Shown: positions 6,935 through 13,367 of the stretch, piece after piece
Layout: each line of letters opens with the position of its first letter
How positions within the stretch are numbered: the first letter of the stretch is position 1
From: Atribacterota bacterium
GTDB lineage: Bacteria > Atribacterota > Phoenicimicrobiia > Phoenicimicrobiales > Phoenicimicrobiaceae
Reading direction: 5' to 3'
Assembly: GCA_030599445.1 (NCBI GenBank)
Contig: JAUVOA010000012.1
Location: 1-13,551 of the forward strand
DNA: 13,551 bases
Translations under genes and position numbers: made by a program
Notes under the pieces: model-generated
Told to the model about the DNA's origin: nothing
Seen by the model: the letters and a program-made list of their open reading frames with translations, nothing else
Databases searched by the model: none

Positions 6935-7600
6935 CTAAACCCTGATACACTTGTCTGAAATAATCTTCATATCTGCATATGCACCACGGTAACGTTCGGG
7001 CAACATGAATGCCATGCGAGCCATGATCTGATCGGTCATCTCCCGATAAACGTTCTTCGTTATCTTCATCTCGCTTGCAAGAATGAAAGGTTTCCCAACA
7101 ATAAAGGTGACACGTGTTCGTTTTAACCTCTTTATATTGTACCAAAAGTTTTCGACTCCGTAATGTGCGACAATCAATATTGGAACACGATTTTGTAGGG
7201 CAAGAAAGGCAACTCCCTGGTGGCCCTTTGCCAGCACCCCGGTGCCACTTCTTGTCCCTTCCGGAGCAATGCAGAGGATTTTTTTCTCTTTTAGAGCTTT
7301 TCCCGCTTCTTTGAATGTGGAGATGCCTGGGTTTTCTCTATTAACAGGGATAGCTCCCCATTCTTTTGCCAGTACCCTTAGGAACCAATTGTCCTGGTTT
7401 TCCTTTTTTGAAATTCCACAGACCTTGCGGGGAAGCAGAAGCGTGTATATGAGCGGGACCTCGAGAAAATTGATATGGTTAATCACAAGAATCAAAGGTC
7501 CTTGACGGGGTACAGATTCCAGTTTGGCTCCTTCAACTTTACAAAATATTTTTAATAGTAGTTTGATGATAAAGGTTATAAATCTACCAGTTAATGTCAT
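6935..7600 (-). CDS. 1-acyl-sn-glycerol-3-phosphate acyltransferase family (PlsC-like)
   Basis: PlsC enzymes acylate lysophosphatidate to phosphatidate at the membrane. The 221-aa protein has an N-terminal hydrophobic stretch (about 7-20), acyltransferase motif I at 41-50, motif II GAIPVNR at 82-88 and motif III PEGTRS at 113-118, all at family spacing. Motif I reads NHINFLEVPL, so the usual H-x4-D charge relay is H42-x4-E47 here; this may be a subfamily trait or alter activity. The start overlaps the stop of the upstream lipid kinase gene by 4 bp (ATGA), so the two are co-translated. A phosphatidate-producing pair with that kinase is plausible; another acyl acceptor cannot be excluded. G+C looks higher than in the uptake operon. 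Confidence 0.88.
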   Translation of the reverse strand: MTLTGRFITFIIKLLLKIFCKVEGAKLESVPRQGPLILVINHINFLEVPLIYTLLLPRKVCGISKKENQDNWFLRVLAKEWGAIPVNRENPGISTFKEAGKALKEKKILCIAPEGTRSGTGVLAKGHQGVAFLALQNRVPILIVAHYGVENFWYNIKRLKRTRVTFIVGKPFILASEMKITKNVYREMTDQIMARMAFMLPERYRGAYADMKIISDKCIRV

Positions 7601-8550
7601 GGAAGCCTTCTTCTTGTGATTATTTGAAGTGCCGATGGAATTATCTGAACCTTCAGAGCTGTGCCTGCAACACAGATAGTTTCTCCATCAGCATGAGCTG
7701 TCATACTTCCTGAAAGTGCTTTTAGGGAGAATTTTTCAGCAGAGTCAGTAAATGTACCACGGTGCCTGCTTTGTTTTCCTTTCATGTAGAGCATCATAGC
7801 CTTGAGCAAAGAAATTCTCGTCCCCTGGTGTGTTAGGGTAAGATTAAGCAGCCCATCGCTCATATCTCCATCAGGAGCCATAAAGAAGGCTCCTCCCATC
7901 CGTTTCCCATTCATGATAGAAATAAGAGCCGGAGTAAGTATCTGCTGTTTATCTTTGTAAGACATTTCGACTGTCGGAGCTTTGGGGAGCATTACCAACG
8001 TTTTAATCGCTGCAATGATATATGATGCCGCTCCATGAAAATGCTTCATTTTTGCCGCCTCCAGCCCGACAATTGCATCAAAGCCGATACCAACACCGTT
8101 TCCGAAGTACCGACCTTTAGGAAAGTCACCTCCGGTAATAAGCCCAACATCCATTGGATAAAAAGTCCCATCAAGAAGAAGGCGCATGCTCTCTGTAAGA
8201 TCGTGTGGAACTCCTGCTCCAAAGGCAAAGTCATTCCCGCGACCAATGGGTAACACACCAAACTGTAAACGATTTTGATGGATTGATGATGATTCAGGTT
8301 TACGGGAATTAAACATAAGTCCGTTTATTACCTCGTTAGAAGTACCGTCCCCGCCGGCGGCTACGATTACGTGATCAGGAATATGAGCACTCGACGCGGC
8401 TATGGAAGTAGCATGACCGATTCCTTCTGTAAGAACAATTTTGAAATCTGTTGCATTTTCTGAAAAGAACTCTTTTATTAAGGGGATTTTTTTCTTCGCA
8501 TTTCCCTGATCCGCAATTGGGTTGAGAATGATTGTAAAATATCTGTTCAT
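7597..8550 (-). CDS. Diacylglycerol kinase family lipid kinase (DgkB/YegS-like)
   Basis: These soluble kinases phosphorylate diacylglycerol or related lipids. The 317-aa length is typical. The catalytic-domain motif GGDGT lies at 66-70 with nucleotide-binding LPIGRGNDFA at 100-109, GNGVGIGFDA at 150-159, APDGDMSDGLL at 225-235 and ADGE at 287-290, all expected for the DAGK/YegS fold. AGGAG lies 5 nt before the ATG. A strong promoter lies about 160 bp upstream, and the gene overlaps the acyltransferase gene, so the operon is kinase then acyltransferase. DgkB-type recycling of diacylglycerol to phosphatidate is the likeliest role; YegS-type phosphatidylglycerol kinase or a sphingoid-base kinase are alternatives. 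Confidence 0.9.
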   Translation of the reverse strand: MNRYFTIILNPIADQGNAKKKIPLIKEFFSENATDFKIVLTEGIGHATSIAASSAHIPDHVIVAAGGDGTSNEVINGLMFNSRKPESSSIHQNRLQFGVLPIGRGNDFAFGAGVPHDLTESMRLLLDGTFYPMDVGLITGGDFPKGRYFGNGVGIGFDAIVGLEAAKMKHFHGAASYIIAAIKTLVMLPKAPTVEMSYKDKQQILTPALISIMNGKRMGGAFFMAPDGDMSDGLLNLTLTHQGTRISLLKAMMLYMKGKQSRHRGTFTDSAEKFSLKALSGSMTAHADGETICVAGTALKVQIIPSALQIITRRRLP

Positions 8551-8707
8551 ACCTACTCCTGATCGAGAGCTGTGCCCTAATATTATAAAGGTGAATGTTG
8601 TACGAGCTCAATAAACCGGTAACTTTCCCCAGCTTTTATAGGGTTTCTTATAACTAAAGCCCACTATATCTTTTTAGATTATTATATTCAAATATTAAGT
8701 TTCCTAA

Positions 8708-8736
8708 ATTATAGATTAGACCTTTAACAGAGTCAA
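8708..8736 (-). promoter_or_regulatory. Predicted promoter of the lipid kinase-acyltransferase operon
   Basis: TTGACT (8736-8731) and a perfect TATAAT (8713-8708) are 17 bp apart on the minus strand, giving a start near 8701 and a 5' leader of about 150 nt before the kinase ATG at 8550. No known riboswitch is recognised in that leader. Confidence 0.75.
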
Positions 8737-8947
8737 ATGAATCAGGATAAAAAATTCATTCTTAACGATCTTTTAAGAAGACCTCAATCAGGGTGTCAAG
8801 GGGTTCTTTGGAAGAATGAAAAAGGGGTTCAGGTTTCAACATTTGACATACTGTAATTTCTTAAAATACGATAAAAGCGTAATAAAGGTATGTGCAGTGT
8901 AAGCTGAAGTTGTTTTGGCTAACTCATTAAAATTACCAGTCCTTTAA
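8737..8947. other. Intergenic stretch, no supported gene
   Basis: This contains a half-site of the REP-like motif (TGTCAAGGGGTTCTTT at about 8794-8809) and, on the plus strand, an unassigned promoter-like pair TTGACA (8843-8848) and TACGAT (8867-8872) with 18-bp spacing that points into the 3' end of the flavoprotein gene. No terminator with a U-run is visible after that gene. Confidence 0.4.
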
Positions 8948-9748
8948 TTAAACTCTTTTTTTCGATAAACTTTTTGACATAGCCCTTATAATCAATTTTT
9001 CAATCATCCCGACAAACATATTTTTAAAAATATTTATTTCACTATCAATGAAATATTTTTTACTTCTATCCAATAAATCTTTTTCTTTATAATATTTATA
9101 ATCAGCTGTGAAATATTCTTTTGTATCTATGGCGTGAACTCTCATCATTCTAAATTGTACAAGCTCACCTAATCCGGGAGATTTACGTTCTTTTGTTTTA
9201 AGGGAATTATAGAATATCCTTGCTGCTTTATTGATGTCCTTTTTAATTTCATCCGTGTATCGAGGAGTATGTACTAAATAAGGATGGGTAATAATGCCCA
9301 GCTTATCAACAAAATTAAAGCCCCAACTACGAGTGATAGATTCAAGATAATTTAGCGTTTCTTTTAATCCCCCTCCTGAACTTGTAGAGACTGCCATAGC
9401 AGATTGATTAAAAAAGAGGGGGCGATGAGAAGCATAACTGAAACGATCAATAAAATTCTTCATTAACGCTGTCACACTAAAGACATATACCGGAGAAGCA
9501 AATATGATGCCATCCGAATTTAGCATTTGTTCTTCAATCTTAGGCCGATCATCTTTTATAGGACAAAGATGCTCTCCCTTGGTAACACAGGTAAAACATC
9601 CTCGGCATTGTTCTAAATTAGTCTCCTTGAGAAACAGATAGTTAAATTCAACGTCTCTTAATTCTTTTATTTTTTCTTCGAGCTGCTTAGTAATTTTGTA
9701 GGTATTACCTTTGCCACGTGAACTTCCTACTATTACAAGTACTTTCAT
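8948..9748 (-). CDS. Iron-sulfur flavoprotein (Isf-like), NADPH-dependent FMN reductase fold
   Basis: The 266-aa protein begins with a flavodoxin-like strand and an FMN phosphate loop (VGSSRGKGNT, 7-16). It then shows the compact cysteine motif C48-x2-C51-x2-C54-x7-C62, as in archaeal and clostridial Isf proteins, which bind one [4Fe-4S] cluster beside FMN. ASPVYVFSVTALMKNFIDR at 84-102 is the typical FMN-contact and dimer segment. The C-terminal ~80 residues are longer than in minimal family members and not recognised. It likely moves electrons to O2, peroxide, quinone or xenobiotic acceptors in the cytoplasm; the true acceptor is unknown. AAGGAG lies 9-10 nt before the ATG. A PadR regulator gene lies upstream on the same strand and could control it. 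Confidence 0.88.
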   Translation of the reverse strand: MKVLVIVGSSRGKGNTYKITKQLEEKIKELRDVEFNYLFLKETNLEQCRGCFTCVTKGEHLCPIKDDRPKIEEQMLNSDGIIFASPVYVFSVTALMKNFIDRFSYASHRPLFFNQSAMAVSTSSGGGLKETLNYLESITRSWGFNFVDKLGIITHPYLVHTPRYTDEIKKDINKAARIFYNSLKTKERKSPGLGELVQFRMMRVHAIDTKEYFTADYKYYKEKDLLDRSKKYFIDSEINIFKNMFVGMIEKLIIRAMSKSLSKKRV

Positions 9749-9789
9749 TTTTAATTTGCTCCTTATTGAAAATATGCCAAAATAATTTC

Positions 9790-9869
9790 AGATAACGTTT
9801 TGCGGATAAAAAAAGTTGTCTAAGGCAATTTGGGGGAATCTTTGATTTCACTTTTATCCGCTGTTATAC
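9790..9869. repeat. 80-bp inverted repeat, attC-like or decayed transposon
   Basis: GCGGATAAAA (9802-9811) and TTTTATCCGC (9852-9861) pair perfectly. Outside them TAAC (9793-9796) pairs with GTTA (9863-9866), with a 5-nt against 1-nt asymmetric bulge between. The outer boxes AGATAAC and GTTATAC resemble the R'' and R' core sites of integron attC recombination sites, and the size fits. The resemblance is partial, no integron integrase is present here, and terminal repeats of a lost insertion sequence are an equal possibility. Confidence 0.4.
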
Positions 9870-9900
9870 GCCATTACCTAAATTTCAATTCCACAAGGAC

Positions 9901-9925
9901 TGTCAAGGGGACGGTTGTTTTGACA
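9901..9925. repeat. REP-like palindrome, GGGACGGTT core
   Basis: TGTCAA (9901-9906) and TTGACA (9920-9925) flank GGGGACGGTTGTT. This is the clearest copy of the family and lies between the flavoprotein and PadR genes. The TTGACA could in principle act as a -35 element on the minus strand, but no good -10 follows at 17 bp. Confidence 0.6.
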
Positions 9926-10045
9926 CTATTCTTACCGTTTCCCGATTTACTCCAATTAAAATAGTTATCTTCCTTTTTGGTAAATTCGATCTTTTTTTTA
10001 ATTGTTAGATCAAATCTTCTTTTTGTTTAGTATGTTCTCTTCTTT

Positions 10046-10615
10046 TCAAATCCTCTTTTCTTTTCTCTTCTTTTGTTCAATTAATTGCAAACATTCATCG
10101 GCCCACTCTGTCCCGGCAGCAATACTCTTATGCTCCTTCTTAACTATTAAATTCCAATAAAAAGCATGTTTTTTAAGCTTCTTTTCCCGACTATAATCCT
10201 TGATCCATTGTGCAACTTTATTTAAGTATCCTAACTGTTCTTCCATTTCCTTTTTATACCTCTTTATTTCAAAGGCTAATTCATCTAACTTTATTTTTGA
10301 GGAGAAAAATATTCGCAGTAAAAATCGACTTCTGCTAGCTTCGTTGAGCTGATCAGGAAATTTATTTAGCCAGCTTAAAAAGGTTTCTTTGCCTCCTTTG
10401 GTAAGTTGATAAACTTTACGATCTGGCCTTTTTTCCTGGGGTATAATCTCAGATTTTACTAATCCTTTTTCCTCCAGTGTATTTAGTTCCCGGTATATTT
10501 GACTCATCTGTGCAGCCCAAAAAAACCCTATGGGATGATCAAGGAGTTTTTTTAAATCATAGCCGGTCATCGGCCCATGACTTAGTAAGCCCAATAAGGC
10601 ATTTCCCAAAGACAT
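10046..10615 (-). CDS. PadR-family transcriptional regulator
   Basis: The 189-aa protein has the PadR winged helix at about 1-85: LGLLSHGPMTGYDLKKLL, then SQIYRELNTLEEKGLVKSE as recognition helix, then a wing with RPDRKVYQLTKGG. A C-terminal helical dimerisation region of the Vir-act-alpha-C type follows (about 95-180), rich in Lys and Glu and likely coiled-coil. PadR proteins are usually repressors released by small, often aromatic or toxic ligands, and often control an adjacent gene and themselves. AGGAGG precedes the ATG by about 10 nt. AT-rich palindromes upstream (TTTTATATATAAAA at 10638-10651, ATTATATAAT at 10655-10664) lie in the promoter zone and are candidate operators. The flavoprotein gene downstream is the natural target candidate. 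Confidence 0.9.
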   Translation of the reverse strand: MSLGNALLGLLSHGPMTGYDLKKLLDHPIGFFWAAQMSQIYRELNTLEEKGLVKSEIIPQEKRPDRKVYQLTKGGKETFLSWLNKFPDQLNEASRSRFLLRIFFSSKIKLDELAFEIKRYKKEMEEQLGYLNKVAQWIKDYSREKKLKKHAFYWNLIVKKEHKSIAAGTEWADECLQLIEQKKRKEKRI

Positions 10616-10637
10616 ATAATATTACCCTCCTATTAAA

Positions 10638-10678
10638 TTTTATATATAAAAATTATTATATAATACACAAATTGTCAA
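10638..10678 (-). promoter_or_regulatory. Likely padR promoter region with AT palindromes
   Basis: A perfect TTGACA (10678-10673) is followed 17 bp later by a weak TAATTT (10655-10650); a perfect TATAAT (10660-10655) is also present but at only 12-bp spacing. Two perfect palindromes (10638-10651 and 10655-10664) overlap this zone and could bind PadR. The -35 is itself part of the REP-like motif at 10673-10699. Confidence 0.4.
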
Positions 10679-10699
10679 GGGGACAATCCCTCTATGACA
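10673..10699. repeat. REP-like palindrome after the aminotransferase gene
   Basis: TGTCA (10673-10677) and TGACA (10695-10699) flank AAGGGGACAATCCCTCTA, whose GGGG and CCCT words can also pair. It lies immediately after the aminotransferase stop, so it may act as a 3' stem-loop for that gene. Confidence 0.5.
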
Positions 10700-10700
10700 T

Positions 10701-11915
10701 CTACACTGCATTAATTTTAACTGCAACTTGTTCAATTTCCTTATCATCTGAAAGTACTGTTATTCCGAAACCTGCACCAATACCCGGGTCAACAACACCT
10801 ACACTTATATTTATAGCCCTCCCAAGTATTTTATCAGTTCTGGGTAACATATGTTTGTAATATTTTACTTCTTGCCCATATCTTTCACAAGCAAAAGGGC
10901 ATTGATATTCCGTTACCGTCTTTTTATCTAATATCTGTTCCATATGATTATAAACATGCCACCCTGAATGAGCGAGAGTTTTTGTACCCAGTTCAGCAGC
11001 AAATTTTTCTGCAGTTTTGTTATCTTTAAAAAGTAATGTTAATAATGTAGCAATTTCACCTTCATCATTTATTTTTCTAAATCCTAATTCTTTATTTCCT
11101 GAAATGGCATTCTTTAATTTTCTTTTTTTATCACGAAGCATGGATATAATATTGTCTGTCTTCCTTAACTGAGCTAGAGCAACAGCACCGGTAAGCTCAT
11201 TAATTCTTAAATTCATACCTATTAAACTCCTATGACCAATCTCCAACCCCATTCTATATGGCTTATGACCCTGGTCATGAAATCCAAAAGCACGTTCATA
11301 TAAATTATCATCATCGGTAACGACAACACCACCATCACCAGTGGTTATAGTTTTATGAATATTTAAAGAAAAAGCCCCTATATCACCTATTGAACCAAGC
11401 TTTTTCCCTTTATAGGTTGCTCCGAGAGCCTGGCAGCCGTCTTCAACAACATAGAGGCCAAATTCCCCTGCAATCTCCATAATACTATCCATATCACATG
11501 GATTACCAAGCATATGAACAGGCATAATAGCTTTTGTTCTTTTAGTAATTTTTTTTCTAATATCCTTCGGGTCAATATTTAGAGACTCATCAATTTCTGC
11601 TAAAATAGGTATAGCTTTGGCATAGATAATCGAAGAAATTGAAGCGATAAATGTATAACCTGGTACTATAACTTCATCTCCTGGTCCAATACCCAAAGTT
11701 GCCAGACTTGTGATAAGAGCACCAGTACCTCCATTTACAGCTACTGCATTTCGTGTCCCAATATATTTTGCAAATTCTTTTTCAAATGTTACTACTTTAT
11801 GCTTAAACATTGGATCGTCTTCCTTGCCATATCTTGATAAATATCCTGTCTCCATTACATCTAACAATTCTTTTCTTTCTTCCTCACCAAAAAAATACGC
11901 ACCTGGTCCTGGCAT
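10701..11915 (-). CDS. DegT/DnrJ/EryC1/StrS-family PLP aminotransferase
   Basis: The 404-aa length is typical. The protein shows NGGTGAL (61-67) for the PLP phosphate, VVEDGCQALGA (156-166) with D159 for the pyridine nitrogen and Q162, and the Schiff-base lysine K188 in SLNIHKTITTGDGG. The family transfers an amino group, usually from Glu or Gln, to keto-sugars or keto-cyclitols for cell-envelope glycans, modified sugars or aminocyclitols. The exact substrate is not readable here. AAGGAG lies 6 nt before the ATG. Upstream, 89 bp away on the same strand, is the tail of a zinc alcohol dehydrogenase gene; dehydrogenase plus aminotransferase is the classical pair for turning a hydroxyl into an amine, so an aminosugar or aminocyclitol route that has lost its first step is a reasonable inference. 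Confidence 0.9.
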   Translation of the reverse strand: MPGPGAYFFGEEERKELLDVMETGYLSRYGKEDDPMFKHKVVTFEKEFAKYIGTRNAVAVNGGTGALITSLATLGIGPGDEVIVPGYTFIASISSIIYAKAIPILAEIDESLNIDPKDIRKKITKRTKAIMPVHMLGNPCDMDSIMEIAGEFGLYVVEDGCQALGATYKGKKLGSIGDIGAFSLNIHKTITTGDGGVVVTDDDNLYERAFGFHDQGHKPYRMGLEIGHRSLIGMNLRINELTGAVALAQLRKTDNIISMLRDKKRKLKNAISGNKELGFRKINDEGEIATLLTLLFKDNKTAEKFAAELGTKTLAHSGWHVYNHMEQILDKKTVTEYQCPFACERYGQEVKYYKHMLPRTDKILGRAINISVGVVDPGIGAGFGITVLSDDKEIEQVAVKINAV

Positions 11916-12004
11916 ATTAACTCCTTCTTATAGATAGTTAGTTAATTTTTTTATATTCTTAATAAAGTCATGTGTATATTAAAATTTTCACTTATTCATC
12001 ATGT

Positions 12005-12124
12005 TTAATCATTTTCTGGGTAAATTATTATTTTTATTCCTTTACTTTTGCTTAGTAATTTAATTCCTTCGTGTACCCTAGATAATGGAAGACGATGGGA
12101 AACAATGGAATTCTTAGGGTCAAA
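12005..12124 (-). pseudogene. Remnant: C-terminal ~40 codons of a zinc-type (MDR) alcohol dehydrogenase
   Basis: Minus-strand codons from 12124 to a TAA at 12005-12007 encode FDPKNSIVSHRLPLSRV, HEGIKLL and GIKIIIYPEND. This matches the end of medium-chain dehydrogenases, where an (I/V).HR.PL....(E/A)A..LL block is followed by a K(I/V)(I/V)..P tail. The rest of the gene is missing: upstream of 12130 the sequence becomes repeat copy C. The frame runs a few codons into the repeat. The fragment lacks the zinc- and NAD-binding parts, so it is not functional. Confidence 0.7.
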
Positions 12125-12130
12125 TCTTTT

Positions 12131-12262
12131 CACTTCAAGAATATATATTTAACTTATTAAATCGCTATCAGAGAGCAAAAAACTAATCTTTTACAATTTT
12201 TCTACATCTTAACATTAATACGACAAAAGATTTAAAAAATCCTTCTTTCTAAAAGAAAAAAT
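12131..12262. repeat. Dispersed ~134-bp repeat, copy C
   Basis: Closely matches copy A (1056-1189) from CACTTCAAGAATAT through AAAAAACTAAT, TTTACAATTTTTCTACATCTTAA and AAATCCTTCTTT; the last 15 bp are diverged. It lacks the ACGGTT palindrome at its head and abuts the broken dehydrogenase gene on one side and the 3' end of the CGNR gene on the other. Confidence 0.75.
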
Positions 12263-12269
12263 TACCAAA

Positions 12270-12938
12270 TTATTGAACTGATACAACCCCTGTTACACTT
12301 CTTTCCTTTTTCCCCTGGCGCTTGCGTAGATAATGTCGGTGGGCTTTAGCCCGGTTACCACAATCTTTCATACTGCACCAGCGTCTGCTACTATTACGAC
12401 TCTTATCCATAAATAACCAACCACAAGCATCATCGGCACACTGTTTTACCCGTTTTAAGTGAGGAGAAACCAAAAGATCGGCTGCTGATTTTATTATGGG
12501 ATCTAAAAAAAGATCCATAGAGTCTGTTTCCGAGCAAAAGGACCAGGCAAACCCATTAGCAGAAGGGATTAGACAGCATGATTTGCCCATTGAGTCTGCC
12601 AGATATTTATTAAAGATTGATAGATCGTGACTTGGGGCTTGATCTGTTGTTACCATTGAAGAAAATATACGATAGAGTAATTCTCTTAATTCTATTGTCT
12701 TTTCATATACTCGCTTTGCCTTATTTGGTTGCTTTAGAGCTTTTTTAAATAGTATTTGGGCAGTTTTATCTTCTAAGATACCGATCTGTTTGCTCCATGA
12801 AATTAAAGCAGAAAAATCATGGAGCATCTCCTTTTTTCTGGTCTTACTATTTCTCCAATCAACAGTGTTAACAAAATCAAGACACAGCTTTCCCTCTCCT
12901 AACAAAGGGGTTTCTTCACATTTTTCTCCTTTTAGCAT
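12270..12938 (-). CDS. CGNR zinc-finger / ABATE-domain regulator
   Basis: The 222-aa protein has an N-terminal ABATE-type ligand-binding-like region (about 10-160; starts with GEGKLCLDFVNTVDWR) and a C-terminal CGNR zinc finger at 167-207. Zinc ligands are probably C167, C172, C188 and C193, with the name motif CGNR at 193-196 followed by basic KAHRHYLRKR. The family is predicted to be stress-type transcription regulators; few members are characterised. AGAGGT lies 8 nt before the ATG. The gene is divergent from a 79-aa protein gene with 135 bp between them, and that gap holds nested inverted repeats. A TATAAT on the minus strand (12963-12958) overlaps the outermost half-site, so autoregulation is likely (inference). 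Confidence 0.9.
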   Translation of the reverse strand: MLKGEKCEETPLLGEGKLCLDFVNTVDWRNSKTRKKEMLHDFSALISWSKQIGILEDKTAQILFKKALKQPNKAKRVYEKTIELRELLYRIFSSMVTTDQAPSHDLSIFNKYLADSMGKSCCLIPSANGFAWSFCSETDSMDLFLDPIIKSAADLLVSPHLKRVKQCADDACGWLFMDKSRNSSRRWCSMKDCGNRAKAHRHYLRKRQGKKERSVTGVVSVQ

Positions 12939-12959
12939 AAAAATTTACCTCTTTTTTAT

Positions 12960-13038
12960 TATAACCAGTAAAAAAGTATTGACAGGTTATAATTTCAATG
13001 TTATAATATAACCATCATAATTATAAATACTGGTTATA
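12960..13038. promoter_or_regulatory. Nested operator array of four TATAACC half-sites
   Basis: Half-sites are TATAACC at 12960-12966, GGTTATA at 12985-12991, TATAACC at 13007-13013 and GGTTATA at 13032-13038. The outer pair extends to a perfect 11-bp inverted repeat (TATAACCAGTA / TACTGGTTATA). Inner and outer pairs share the same centre (12999). The array can also be read as two 32-bp TATAACC-N18-GGTTATA units offset by 47 bp. It covers the -35 of the plus-strand promoter, abuts its -10, and overlaps a -10 for the CGNR gene. The CGNR protein is the obvious candidate binder. Confidence 0.75.
12979..13007 (+). promoter_or_regulatory. Perfect consensus σ70/σA promoter of the 79-aa protein gene
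   Basis: TTGACA (12979-12984) and TATAAT (13002-13007) are both perfect with the ideal 17-bp spacing. The start would be near 13014, about 60 nt before the ATG. A promoter this strong embedded in operator half-sites implies tight repression. Confidence 0.88.
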
Positions 13039-13073
13039 GGTTTTGTCAAATATATTTTAATGGAGGTGTAGAT

Positions 13074-13313
13074 ATGTTTAATTATCAATACTTGAATGAT
13101 TATGTAAAAGCAAGGCATGAGGAACTCCTTAAAGAAGCAGAAACAGAACGCTTGATAAGAAAGCATCAGGCTGAGTCTCCCAGATCATTTAATGGTCTCT
13201 ACCTTATCTTAAATAATCTCGGAAAGATAATGGTAAATTGGGGTACCTTTCTGCAAAAGAGATATGAAGGAATTTCCTACACTCAATGCACTCAATCCGG
13301 TTGTAAAAATTAA
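13074..13313 (+). CDS. Small hypothetical protein (79 aa), divergent from the CGNR regulator
   Basis: An ATG at 13074 preceded by GGAGGTG at 5-6 nt and a perfect promoter make this a real gene although no family is recognised. Residues 1-37 are a charged helix-like region (LNDYVKARHEELLKEAE and following). Residues 40-63 (NGLYLILNNLGKIMVNWGTFLQKRY) are hydrophobic with spaced polar residues, suggesting an amphipathic or membrane-peripheral helix. The tail holds two cysteines, C72 and C77, close to the end (CTQSGC). There is no signal peptide. It is the only plus-strand gene supported in the window. Being driven from a region likely controlled by the CGNR protein, it is probably that regulator's main target. 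Confidence 0.82.
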   Translation: MFNYQYLNDYVKARHEELLKEAETERLIRKHQAESPRSFNGLYLILNNLGKIMVNWGTFLQKRYEGISYTQCTQSGCKN

Positions 13314-13367
13314 GTAGGACCATAGCTTGGAGTCATATTTTGGGGAATAATAAGGACAGACACCTAT

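Noticed and set aside
8737..8856. 39-codon plus-strand frame starting MNQDKKFILNDLL
   Set aside because: No Shine-Dalgarno, no recognisable family, and it overlaps the minus-strand promoter at its 5' edge and a REP-like half-site; length is within chance.
8843..8872. Plus-strand promoter-like TTGACA ... TACGAT
   Set aside because: There is no plus-strand gene downstream; it would only give antisense RNA to the flavoprotein gene, and single matches of this kind occur by chance in AT-rich DNA.
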